A stretch of DNA of 26,824 nucleotides. Origin: Promethearchaeota archaeon. GTDB taxonomy: Archaea; Asgardarchaeota; Lokiarchaeia; Sigynarchaeales; SOKP01. The stretch spans positions 1-26,824 of the forward strand of contig JAEOTV010000086.1 in NCBI GenBank assembly GCA_016839635.1, given 5' to 3'. The notes beneath the pieces are model-generated. The model made no database searches. It had not been told where the DNA came from and saw only the letters and a program-made list of their open reading frames with translations. Shown here piece after piece: positions 8,608 through 15,431 of this stretch. The number at the start of each line of letters is the position of its first letter. Within the stretch, counting starts at the first letter, position 1. The translations under genes were made by a program, and so were the position numbers.

Positions 8608-9477
8608 ATGATAAAAATAAATCTTGAAGATGATTTAAATAAAATTTCTTCTGATAAAATTGGAATAGATATGGGACAGACTCTTTCGAAATTTGTATAT
8701 CTGGAAGAGAATGAATTAAATTTATATTCATTACCAGCACAAACAAACGTCTCCACACTCGAAAGATTCTTAAAATCTAAAGAAGGCCATTTCAATACCT
8801 TCAATTTTACAGGAGGAAAGAGCTTTGATTTATATAGTATCTATTCTAAGAATTTGTCAGCAAATTTAATAAATGAATTTGAAGCGAGCGTTGCAGGGAT
8901 CAAATTTCTCCATATTTTGGAGAAAGAAAAAGATCTTTCACGGTCATTGATAGTAACTGTAGGCACGGGGACATCAATAGTACTTGTAAATGATAAGATC
9001 ACGCATTTGGGTGGTTCAGCTCTCGGAGGTGGGTTTTTTATGGGTATAATAAAAATATTATTCAATATGACTGATTTCCAAGAAGCAATTAACATAGCAA
9101 AGAAGGGAAATCGATACAATGTCGATTTAAAAGTCTCAGATATATATTCACCTGAAGATAAAAGAGTTGATTTACTTTTTAGAGAATTTACAGCAGCTTC
9201 ATTGGGTAAGATCGACGAGAATTTTAGAATTACGTCCTTAATGAAGGAAGATTTTATAAATTCTATAATTTGCATGATTGGTGAAAATTTAGGTACAATT
9301 GCAACTGCTATAGCAGTTAATAATGATGTTAAAGAGATTATTTTTTGCGGAGGTTTTTTAATAGAAAATAGGATTTTGAAGAAATTATTAACTCTATTAT
9401 GCAAAGTGAAAAATAAAAAAGCAGTTTTCCTAAAAAATTCAGAATTCTGTGCTGCAATTGGAGCTCTTTTAGCCTAA
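8608..9477 (+). CDS. Type II pantothenate-kinase-like ASKHA protein
   Basis: A 289-residue ASKHA-fold kinase. It shows the phosphate-1 loop GIDMGQTLSKF (19-29), FNFTGGKSF (66-73), the conserved NEFEASVAGIK (89-99, with the probable catalytic Glu), the TVGTGTSIVLV phosphate-2 loop (117-127), HLGGSALGGGFFMG (133-146), and an adenosine-type IIFCGGFL motif near the C-terminus. This order is that of type II (eukaryotic/staphylococcal) pantothenate kinases, which phosphorylate pantothenate in CoA synthesis. Most archaea instead use pantoate kinase plus phosphopantothenate synthetase, so either this lineage uses a different route or the protein acts on another substrate. The ATG at 8608 follows an AGGAAA-type site. 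Confidence 0.75.
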   Translation: MIKINLEDDLNKISSDKIGIDMGQTLSKFVYLEENELNLYSLPAQTNVSTLERFLKSKEGHFNTFNFTGGKSFDLYSIYSKNLSANLINEFEASVAGIKFLHILEKEKDLSRSLIVTVGTGTSIVLVNDKITHLGGSALGGGFFMGIIKILFNMTDFQEAINIAKKGNRYNVDLKVSDIYSPEDKRVDLLFREFTAASLGKIDENFRITSLMKEDFINSIICMIGENLGTIATAIAVNNDVKEIIFCGGFLIENRILKKLLTLLCKVKNKKAVFLKNSEFCAAIGALLA

Positions 9478-9757
9478 TTATTTGACTTTAGAATTTCATT
9501 TAAAAATTTGTGTGCCCATTTGGAGATCAATAATCATTGAATTAAGATTTAATCTCATAAAGACACTATAAATGGGCACAATTAATATTATTTTAGCGGA
9601 TATATAATACTTTCATTATTAGCAAATACCAAATTTCTCAATTAATCTCTTAATACAAGGTATTTTAATATGTTAAAAGGAAAAAAATATTAACCAAAAT
9701 ATATTTTTTATATCCTTCTTTATATAAAATATTGGTCTAAAAACATTGAAAATAATA
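9478..9757 (+). other. Intergenic region with two inverted repeats; possible structured RNA
   Basis: A 280-nt gap between the PanK-like gene and hxlB. An 11-bp perfect stem (511-521 with 570-580 of the 9 kb block, i.e. 9511-9521/9570-9580; TGTGCCCATTT with AAATGGGCACA) encloses a smaller GAGAT/ATCTC stem (9523-9527/9552-9556) and two mini hairpins, so the fold is a multibranch junction. A weaker 7-bp repeat (AAATACC/GGTATTT) lies at about 9624-9665. The strong GC stem in otherwise A/T-rich DNA makes it stand out. It could be a 3'-end structure, an attenuator or a small RNA. No U-run follows the main stem, which argues against a simple terminator. Confidence 0.4.
9718..9733 (+). promoter_or_regulatory. 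Putative TATA box of hxlB
   Basis: TTTATATAAAATATTGG lies 25-40 nt upstream of the ATG at 9758. This spacing suits an archaeal TATA box driving a short-leader or leaderless transcript. Confidence 0.45.
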
Positions 9758-10414
9758 ATGGTTGATAAAACTAATATAGAACAAAACCAGGTTGAAGTAA
9801 ATGCTCGAGCGAAAGAAATCCTTTTTCGTGCGATGGATATAATTTTGAAGAACCTTGATGAAAATGTTTCTCATCTCAAAAAAGATAAATATTTTAAATT
9901 TACTCAAAAATTCATTGAGTTAGTCTATGATGGTATAATAAATAAACGAAAGTTTTTTTTACTCGCCTCTGGAAGGAGTGCTTTTGTTCTTCAAACATTT
10001 TCCACACGTTTAGTCCATCTTGGCACAGAAGTATATATGGTGACCAATTTAGGTTCAATACCCGCACTTACTAGTGATGATATCTTAATTGTACTCTCAG
10101 GATCGGGAACTACCAAGATAGTAGTATCATTATTAGAGAATTATGTTAATAATGTAAAACCCTTTGCGATAGTATCAATAACTTCTCATACAGAATCAAT
10201 TATTGGCAGGATTGCTGATATTACTATTAAATTAAAGGGTCGAACAAAACGGGATATGACTGATCCTCAAGATGATCAAGCAATATTAACTACTGAAGGT
10301 ACTCAATTTGAAATTGCGGCATTTGTATATCTTGATTCAATTATAGCTGAGTTAGCAGTAAGAATGGGTAAAACAAATGCTGACATGTTAAAGAAACATT
10401 CAGAAACTATCTAA
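9758..10414 (+). CDS. hxlB: 6-phospho-3-hexuloisomerase (SIS domain)
   Basis: A 218-residue SIS-domain isomerase (ATG at 9758 preferred over TTG at 9746). Visible SIS elements are LLASGRSAFVLQTFSTRLVHLG, the sugar-phosphate loop VLSGSGTTKIV, and the C-terminal TTEGTQFEIAAFVYLDSI typical of PHI. It interconverts 3-hexulose 6-phosphate and fructose 6-phosphate. In archaea lacking an oxidative pentose pathway it serves the reverse ribulose monophosphate route to ribulose 5-phosphate. No hexulose-phosphate synthase gene is adjacent here. The length matches the family. The gene is monocistronic, ends in a T-rich stretch and converges on arsR. Confidence 0.85.
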   Translation: MVDKTNIEQNQVEVNARAKEILFRAMDIILKNLDENVSHLKKDKYFKFTQKFIELVYDGIINKRKFFLLASGRSAFVLQTFSTRLVHLGTEVYMVTNLGSIPALTSDDILIVLSGSGTTKIVVSLLENYVNNVKPFAIVSITSHTESIIGRIADITIKLKGRTKRDMTDPQDDQAILTTEGTQFEIAAFVYLDSIIAELAVRMGKTNADMLKKHSETI

Positions 10415-10445
10415 TATTTATTCTATTTTTTCTATTTTACATCCG
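10415..10445 (+). terminator. T-rich archaeal-type terminator between convergent hxlB and arsR
   Basis: Just after the hxlB stop the plus strand runs TATTTATTCTATTTTTTCTA, a pyrimidine/T-rich tract of the type that terminates archaeal transcription. The arsR gene ends 55 nt away on the other strand. Confidence 0.35.
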
Positions 10446-10469
10446 AAAAAGACATTAATATTCTCTCTA

Positions 10470-10862
10470 TTATTCAAAACTAAATTCTTGATTTAGGTCA
10501 GCAATATTTCCCTTAAATTCATTTTCTATCAAGGTGTAGTATGTATATTTCCCTTTTTTCCACCCTCGAATCAAGCCTACCTTTTCTAATTCTCGTAAGT
10601 GATGAGAGATTGAAGGCTGAGATTTATCTAGAATCGTTTCCAATTCACATACGCAACGTTCTTTATTCTTTAACGCTGTCAATATGATTAAACGTTCCTT
10701 ATTTCCTAATGCATTAAAAAATCCTACTAAGGAATTTAATTTATTATCAAATTTTAAATCTTTTCCAATTTGTTGTAGACGTTTAAAGTATTCATCTCCA
10801 TCAGAACAATCATCGCATCCACATAATGTGTCTTTAATTTTTTCTTTTCTCTCTACTTTCAT
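10470..10862 (-). CDS. ArsR-family metalloregulatory repressor
   Basis: A 130-residue winged-helix protein of the ArsR/SmtB family. The core NALGNKERLIILTALKNKERCVCELETIL is followed by the recognition helix SQPSISHHLRELEKVGLI and the wing GWKKGKYTYYTL. The CVC pair (C70, C72) sits in the alpha-3 position used by arsenite-type sensors (canonical CVCDLC, here CVCELE, so one thiol is missing). An extra N-terminal CGCDDC cluster (C14, C16, C19) could supply further metal ligands, as N-terminal thiols do in some homologues. It is divergent from the methyltransferase-HgcA fusion, with a palindromic intergenic region between them, so it likely controls that operon in response to a thiophilic metal or metalloid. 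The ligand is not determined by sequence. Confidence 0.88.
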   Translation of the reverse strand: MKVERKEKIKDTLCGCDDCSDGDEYFKRLQQIGKDLKFDNKLNSLVGFFNALGNKERLIILTALKNKERCVCELETILDKSQPSISHHLRELEKVGLIRGWKKGKYTYYTLIENEFKGNIADLNQEFSFE

Positions 10863-10903
10863 TTAGTAATCATTGTATTTTTGTATTGTTACTATAATAT
10901 AAC

Positions 10904-10932
10904 ATATGAAATTATAAAAATTTTATTCATAT
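10904..10932. promoter_or_regulatory. Candidate ArsR operator (inverted repeat)
   Basis: ATATGAA (10904-10910) and TTCATAT (10926-10932) form a 7-bp inverted repeat with a 15-nt A/T spacer in the 175-nt divergent region between arsR and the hgcA fusion. ArsR-family operators are typically A/T-rich inverted repeats of this kind. It lies about 42 nt upstream of the arsR start, consistent with autorepression. Confidence 0.4.
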
Positions 10933-10989
10933 TTATAAATCTAGATTCACATCGAAATATTTTTATATGATACATTCTATTAATATTTC

Positions 10990-11003
10990 AAGCGCTTTAA
11001 AAT
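10990..11003 (+). promoter_or_regulatory. Putative promoter of the hgcA-fusion operon
   Basis: CGCTTTAAAATAAAAAAT lies about 35-48 nt upstream of the ATG at 11038. The GC-containing triplet followed by TTTAAAATA resembles an archaeal BRE plus TATA element. Confidence 0.35.
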
Positions 11004-11037
11004 AAAAAATAAATTATTAATAATAGATTGTTTACTC

Positions 11038-12699
11038 ATGGCCGTCGTTTATATGCGAAAATTAGAAGAAGAACCAGAAACCTACGATTCAAAATTTACA
11101 TCTCTAACTAAAGGTGCAAATATTGAGGTTCAAAACTGGATTTTGAATCAAATTAATAGTTCTGAATCCATATTAGAAATTGGATGTGGTACAGGTATGC
11201 TTGCTTCAAAAATGGCGCAAAAAGGGAATAATGTTATCGCTATTGACAAAAACTTTCAAATGATTAATTATGCTATGAAAAATTTTCCATCTGATTTATC
11301 TGGTGGAAAACTGTTATACCAAACAAGTTCATTTGTTGATTTACCAACAGAGACGCTTTTTCAAGATATAGTAGTAAGTAAATTTATGTTATCTGAGCTT
11401 CGTCCCTTAGAACAGCAAATCTTTCTCAGAAACGTGTGGAAAACCTTGAAACCAAATGGTCGTTTAATTATAGCTGCTGAATTTGTCCCTTCTGGCTTTT
11501 GGAAGCTAAATTTTAAAATTAAAAGATGGCGGTATAAGAAAAAGTTAAGACGTTTGCGAATAAGAAGTACCTATCTAGTTAAGTGGTTTTTTAATTATTT
11601 GGAACCAATAGGTTTTAAAATCAATACTCAAATAAAATGGAAACATGGTTCAATTCAAGCAATAGAACTACAAAAAATTAACGATAATGAACATAATGAA
11701 CCAGGTTATTATAGACCCGGAATAAAGAGATTTAAGGGATTTCGTTCTCAATTAAGAATTTATCGATGTATTTTCGCAGGACAAGTTGATCGTGTTCCTA
11801 TCGAACCAGGAATTTACAAATCTGGAAATCCTGATGAAAAATCACCTATAATTGTTACTGCTAATTATGAATTTACATATATTAAGGTAATGCGTGATCT
11901 TAAAGGACTTGATGCTTGGGTATTGTGTGTTGATTCGAACGGCATAAATGTATGGTGTGCTGCTCGTGGAAATGATTTTGGAAATAAGCAACTTCTTGAA
12001 GCAATAGAAGCAACAGGGATAAAAAATATAGCTAAAAAGAAAACATTATTGCTTCCACAACTTTCAGCGGGGGGTATAGCAATACCTCAACTTCCAAAAA
12101 ATTCAGAAAAATTTCCTTTTAGAGTTAGATATGGTCCCGTTTGGTCAAAATCTATACCTCAATTTCTTGATGAAAATCCTGCTCAAAAACCAGACCGAAT
12201 GAAGCTAGCTAAATTTACATTATACCATAGAATTCGTGCTGGAGTAACTCATATCACTTTTTTATTCCGAAAAATTTTCATCTTGCCTTTAATTGCATTA
12301 GTTCTACTGTTCTCGATCCTAACTTGGTTTAACAAATTATGGTGGGTTGGTGAGATATCACTCTGGATAATTACAGCAAATATAATTGTAGCTTTATTAT
12401 TCCCAATTTCAAGATTCACGAGGAAATTTATGTTTAAAGGTATTTTTTTTGGAATAATTAATATACTTCTCTTAGGAGGATTATCTTTTTTGATCCATAA
12501 TAATATATATTATGTTCTCTGGCAGTTGGGTTTCTATTTTTGGGTTACATTTTTTTCAGTAATGTCATTTAGTGGGTACTCAATGACCACAAGCCCTAGA
12601 GAAATCCAAGAAGAATATCCCATTTTTAATTTAACAAATAAGATTTTAATTGTCCTAAGTATTGTTTTACTAACTTTAGGATTTTTATTTTCATTATGA
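11038..12699 (+). CDS. hgcA: Fusion: SAM methyltransferase - HgcA-like corrinoid membrane protein
   Basis: A 553-residue protein made of two known modules. Residues about 1-215 are a class I SAM-dependent methyltransferase: motif I ILEIGCGTG (45-53), acidic VIAIDKN (66-72), a post-I SKFMLSEL segment and LKPNGRLIIAAE (137-148). Residues about 225-553 match HgcA, the corrinoid protein of mercury methylation. The cap-helix motif is NVWCAAR (304-310), with C307 the expected lower cobalt ligand, then RYGPVWSKSIPQFL (364-377), five hydrophobic helices (about 411-430, 437-456, 464-486, 492-515, 535-553), and FSGYSMTTSP before the last helix. Usual HgcA is about 330-350 residues without a methyltransferase. 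The canonical Lys after the cap motif is missing (NVWCAARGNDFG). hgcB follows 45 nt downstream. Inference: the fused enzyme methylates the HgcA-bound cobalamin from SAM. An alternative substrate such as arsenic or another metal is possible. Confidence 0.85.
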   Translation: MAVVYMRKLEEEPETYDSKFTSLTKGANIEVQNWILNQINSSESILEIGCGTGMLASKMAQKGNNVIAIDKNFQMINYAMKNFPSDLSGGKLLYQTSSFVDLPTETLFQDIVVSKFMLSELRPLEQQIFLRNVWKTLKPNGRLIIAAEFVPSGFWKLNFKIKRWRYKKKLRRLRIRSTYLVKWFFNYLEPIGFKINTQIKWKHGSIQAIELQKINDNEHNEPGYYRPGIKRFKGFRSQLRIYRCIFAGQVDRVPIEPGIYKSGNPDEKSPIIVTANYEFTYIKVMRDLKGLDAWVLCVDSNGINVWCAARGNDFGNKQLLEAIEATGIKNIAKKKTLLLPQLSAGGIAIPQLPKNSEKFPFRVRYGPVWSKSIPQFLDENPAQKPDRMKLAKFTLYHRIRAGVTHITFLFRKIFILPLIALVLLFSILTWFNKLWWVGEISLWIITANIIVALLFPISRFTRKFMFKGIFFGIINILLLGGLSFLIHNNIYYVLWQLGFYFWVTFFSVMSFSGYSMTTSPREIQEEYPIFNLTNKILIVLSIVLLTLGFLFSL

Positions 12700-12731
12700 A
12701 TTTAAAAAAAAATAAAATATGTATAAAAATA

Positions 12732-12747
12732 GGAGGTAATAAAAATA
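12732..12747 (+). promoter_or_regulatory. Ribosome binding site and apparent AUA start of hgcB
   Basis: A strong GGAGGT (12732-12737) is followed 7 nt later by ATA (12745-12747). The frame upstream is closed by TAG at 12730, and no ATG, GTG or TTG occurs in frame before the first Fe-S cluster motif. The first standard start (GTG at 12850) lies inside that motif and would destroy the cluster. This site therefore fixes the start. Confidence 0.55.
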
Positions 12748-13107
12748 ACAGAAACTAATCTCGAATCATTTGATTTTACTGAATTTGTTAAAGATGTATT
12801 AATTTTTATTAATAAAGATATTTGTAATGGTTGTGGTCTTTGTGCTGAAGTGTGTCCATTTGGACTTCCACAAATAAATGACTCTGGAAAATATGAAATT
12901 GCAAGACCTGAATTATGTACAGAATGCAGTGCTTGTAGTAGAAACTGTCCAACTCAAGCAATTGTCTTGAATGAGCGAAAAGGATGTGGTTGTTTGTGGA
13001 ATGCGAGAGGTGAGGCTAAAAATGCAAAAAAGGGTATAAACGTCGAAAATTCATGTGGTTGCGGACCAGCTAGTGAAAATAGTTCAAATAATAGTTGTTG
13101 TGAATAG
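12745..13107 (+). CDS. hgcB: HgcB-like 2[4Fe-4S] ferredoxin
   Basis: From the AUA at 12745 the product is 120 residues. It has two 4Fe-4S motifs, CNGCGLCAEVCPFGL (about 27-41) and CTECSACSRNCPTQAI (about 59-74), then a KGCGC motif (the GCGCLW stretch), CGCG and a terminal CC pair (SCCE). HgcB ferredoxins are recognised by two clusters, an additional conserved Cys after the second cluster and a C-terminal vicinal Cys pair. The latter is thought to carry mercury to HgcA and to keep the HgcA cobalt reduced. All are present here, immediately downstream of the HgcA fusion. The EamA gene starts within or directly after its stop. Starting at the GTG at 12850 would remove most of cluster 1. Confidence 0.82.
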   Translation: MTETNLESFDFTEFVKDVLIFINKDICNGCGLCAEVCPFGLPQINDSGKYEIARPELCTECSACSRNCPTQAIVLNERKGCGCLWNARGEAKNAKKGINVENSCGCGPASENSSNNSCCE

Positions 13108-14083
13108 TTTGGATAAAAACACTAAGAAAGGATTAATCTTTGGAACAATAGGGGTTTCCTTAGTAGGTTTGCAACCGGTTATTGCTAATTCAAGGCCTTC
13201 AATTATAGATCCTTACATTTTTGCTGCTATTACAGCAATAATTGAAGCGTTAATTTTCCTTCCATTATACTATTTTGAAAGAAAAAAGTTACTTTCAATT
13301 CAAGAAACCGAAAAAGGTAGAAAAATAATTTCTAATTCTTTATTGAATAGTTGGAAAAAAAAAGATAATATAAAACTATTACTATTAATAGGATTAACTT
13401 TTACTTTTATTCCAATATTATTGTATATTGGTTATGAACTTACAGGACCAACAAATAGTACTATAATCTTAAAATCTGAAATTATTTTTGCTTTATTATT
13501 TGGTTTCTTAATTTTACATGAAAAAGTCACTAAAATTCAACTGATTTTTTGTTTTATTTTATTTATTGGATTATTTTTTACAGTTACTCAAGGATTTTCT
13601 AACTTAGTTGAATTAAATATAGGTGTATTGATTTTAACTATAAGTGTAGCTTCATTTACATTTATTCATACCCTAACGAAGATAAAATTTGATAAAAATG
13701 AATTATTTCCTACTCAAATTATACTTATTCGTAACTTAATTAGTGGGATTTTATTATTAAGTACCTATATTATTTTTTTCCCTTTAGAAAACCTTCAAAT
13801 AGTGTTCAATCCAAATAACTTTATTTTCTTTCTATTTATGGGATTGGATTATGGGTTTAGTCTATATTTCTGGTACAAAACATTGACCTTCATCCAGATT
13901 GGTACAGCTACTGTTGTTAATTCTCTTACGCCATTCTCCGCAGCATTTTTCTCCTTTATTCTTCTCGGACATGTTTTTACAATATATCATCTTATTGGTA
14001 TTATTATCATAATAATTTCAATTATTATAATTGTTAGAGAGAGAGAGAATAAGAAAGATTTGGAGGTTATAGTTCAAAATTAG
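13100..14083 (+). CDS. EamA/DMT-superfamily membrane transporter
   Basis: The frame encodes a polytopic protein with about ten hydrophobic helices in two five-helix repeats, the layout of EamA/DMT drug-metabolite transporters. The central ILKSEIIFALLFGFLILHEKVT segment and the second-half TVVNSLTPFSAAFFSFILLGH are the repeated EamA signatures. I chose GTG at 13100 (327 residues), which overlaps the hgcB stop. TTG at 13109, directly after it, is equally plausible. Starts further upstream would be read inside hgcB. Position as third gene after hgcAB suggests co-transcription, so it may export a product or import a precursor of that pathway. The substrate is unknown. Confidence 0.78.
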   Translation: MNSLDKNTKKGLIFGTIGVSLVGLQPVIANSRPSIIDPYIFAAITAIIEALIFLPLYYFERKKLLSIQETEKGRKIISNSLLNSWKKKDNIKLLLLIGLTFTFIPILLYIGYELTGPTNSTIILKSEIIFALLFGFLILHEKVTKIQLIFCFILFIGLFFTVTQGFSNLVELNIGVLILTISVASFTFIHTLTKIKFDKNELFPTQIILIRNLISGILLLSTYIIFFPLENLQIVFNPNNFIFFLFMGLDYGFSLYFWYKTLTFIQIGTATVVNSLTPFSAAFFSFILLGHVFTIYHLIGIIIIIISIIIIVRERENKKDLEVIVQN

Positions 14084-14180
14084 AATTTGAGTTCAAAGTT
14101 CGTTTTAAGTTCATCATTGTCATCTATTTATGGTAGCATTTTCTATTGTATATTAAAAAGAATATTTAAAGTGGAATTTA

Positions 14181-14762
14181 ATGAAAAAAAGTAAAATAAC
14201 TCCAAGAGCTTATTTATTTCCTATGCCAGTTGCTCTTATTGGGGCAAATGTGAATGGAAAGCCAAACTTTGAGACACTTGCATACGTTGGTATTGTAGAA
14301 GCTAATCCTCCAATGATTTCAATAGCTTCTTGGGAGACTCATTATACAAATATTGGTATTAAGGAAAATGGAACATTTAGTGTTAATACACCCACGGAAG
14401 ATTTGGCAGAATTGATTGATTATTGCGGTATCGTGTCAGGAAAGGAAATAGATAAATCAGAAGTATTTGATATTTTTTATGGGAATCTAAAAACAGCTCC
14501 GATGGTAAGTCTTTCTCCATTAAATCTTGAATGTGAGGTTGTTAAAACCATTAAGATAAAGGATTTAGTTGAGGTCGAGGAAGGGCATGAACTTTTCATC
14601 GGAAAGGTGATAAATGCTTATGCTGATGAGGATTATTTAACAGAAGGGATACCCGATATTGCCAAATTAAAAACATATACATATTCATTAAAGAATTATT
14701 GGAAAGTTGGCGAAAAGCTTGCACCTGCATTTGAGATTGGAAAAGAGTATAAAACTTCATGA
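14181..14762 (+). CDS. Flavin reductase-like FMN-binding protein (paralogue 1)
   Basis: A 193-residue protein of the flavin reductase/flavoredoxin split-barrel family. Visible features: PMPVALIGANVNGKPNFETLAYVGIVEANPPMISIA (the FMN-binding N-terminus), HYTNIGIKENGTFSVNTPTEDL, DYCGIVSGKEIDKSEVF and the CEVVKTI...HELFIGKVI barrel strands. Such proteins transfer electrons through FMN and in anaerobes act as flavoredoxins or metal-reducing partners. A paralogue lies 700 bp downstream, with a methyltransferase gene between. A 97-nt gap with a TATA-like run separates it from the EamA gene, so it may have its own promoter. Redox partner and substrate are unknown. Confidence 0.82.
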   Translation: MKKSKITPRAYLFPMPVALIGANVNGKPNFETLAYVGIVEANPPMISIASWETHYTNIGIKENGTFSVNTPTEDLAELIDYCGIVSGKEIDKSEVFDIFYGNLKTAPMVSLSPLNLECEVVKTIKIKDLVEVEEGHELFIGKVINAYADEDYLTEGIPDIAKLKTYTYSLKNYWKVGEKLAPAFEIGKEYKTS

Positions 14763-14806
14763 AAAAGACTATTAAAAAACTAACAGATGGGAGGTATTTA
14801 TAGAAA

Positions 14807-15418
14807 ATGATTCAAACTTTTTATCCGTCTTCATTATATAATTTCCTTAGATTTACGAATTCAATTGGATTAGAAAAAAAAATTTTAGATTGCGGAGCTG
14901 GTGGACCTTATCCTAAACTTGCATTTTTTCATGAGAATGGATTTGAAACTTATGGAATTGATATCTCAGAGGATTCTATTAATTTTGCTAATGAATATTG
15001 TGAAGAATGTGGAATTAATTTAAATATTATTAAAGCTGATATGAGAAAAATACCATTTAATTCTAATTTTTTTAGCTTTGTATTTTCTTATAATTCTGTT
15101 TTTCATTTAAATAAGATTGAATGTGGAATTGTTATTAAAGAAATGTATAGGGTTCTGAAAAAGGGGGGAATTTGTTATATTAATTTCCTTTCGAAGGATG
15201 ATTATCATTATGGAAACGGAATTGAACAAAATCCTGGAGAAATTATAACTATTGAAGGTAATGAGAAACTTCTTCATAGTTTTTATGATGATGATGAACC
15301 TGACAAATACCTTAAAGATTTTCAGATAATTTATAAAGAAAAAAGGCATGTCTTGGAAGGAAATTACTTCACTACAGGACGTACCTGTATAATTGATTAT
15401 ATTGTAAAAAAACCATAA
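14807..15418 (+). CDS. Class I SAM-dependent methyltransferase
   Basis: A 203-residue Rossmann methyltransferase. Motif I is ILDCGAGGPYP (about 26-36), the acidic loop is TYGIDIS (about 48-54), the motif II region is IIKADMRKIPF, and the post-motif is YRVLKKGGICYINFLS (about 106-121). Start ATG 14807 follows a GGGAGG site by about 14 nt. There is no cysteine triad typical of arsenite methyltransferase (ArsM), so it is more likely a small-molecule or protein methyltransferase. It sits between two paralogous flavin reductases with short gaps (44 and 13 nt), suggesting one transcript. The acceptor is not predictable. Confidence 0.82.
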   Translation: MIQTFYPSSLYNFLRFTNSIGLEKKILDCGAGGPYPKLAFFHENGFETYGIDISEDSINFANEYCEECGINLNIIKADMRKIPFNSNFFSFVFSYNSVFHLNKIECGIVIKEMYRVLKKGGICYINFLSKDDYHYGNGIEQNPGEIITIEGNEKLLHSFYDDDEPDKYLKDFQIIYKEKRHVLEGNYFTTGRTCIIDYIVKKP

Positions 15419-15431
15419 AGGATAAATAAAA

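Noticed and set aside
8555..8804. Two overlapping minus-strand frames at the start of the PanK-like gene
   Set aside because: They overlap each other and the recognised kinase N-terminus and show no motif.
8841..9404. 187-residue minus-strand frame opposite the PanK-like gene
   Set aside because: It is a long shadow frame; the plus strand carries all ASKHA motifs.
10684..10866. 60-residue plus-strand frame opposite arsR
   Set aside because: It lies fully antisense to the ArsR DNA-binding domain.
13055..13099. ATG at 13055 as the EamA start
   Set aside because: It lies inside hgcB in another frame and adds 15 unconserved residues; GTG 13100 or TTG 13109 next to the hgcB stop is better.
12850..13107. 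GTG at 12850 as the start of hgcB
   Set aside because: It would remove three cysteines of the first Fe-S cluster; the frame extends upstream to an AUA with a perfect ribosome site.
14807..15418. Arsenite methyltransferase (ArsM) identity for the second methyltransferase
   Set aside because: The conserved arsenite-binding cysteine pattern is not present; a generic methyltransferase call is safer.
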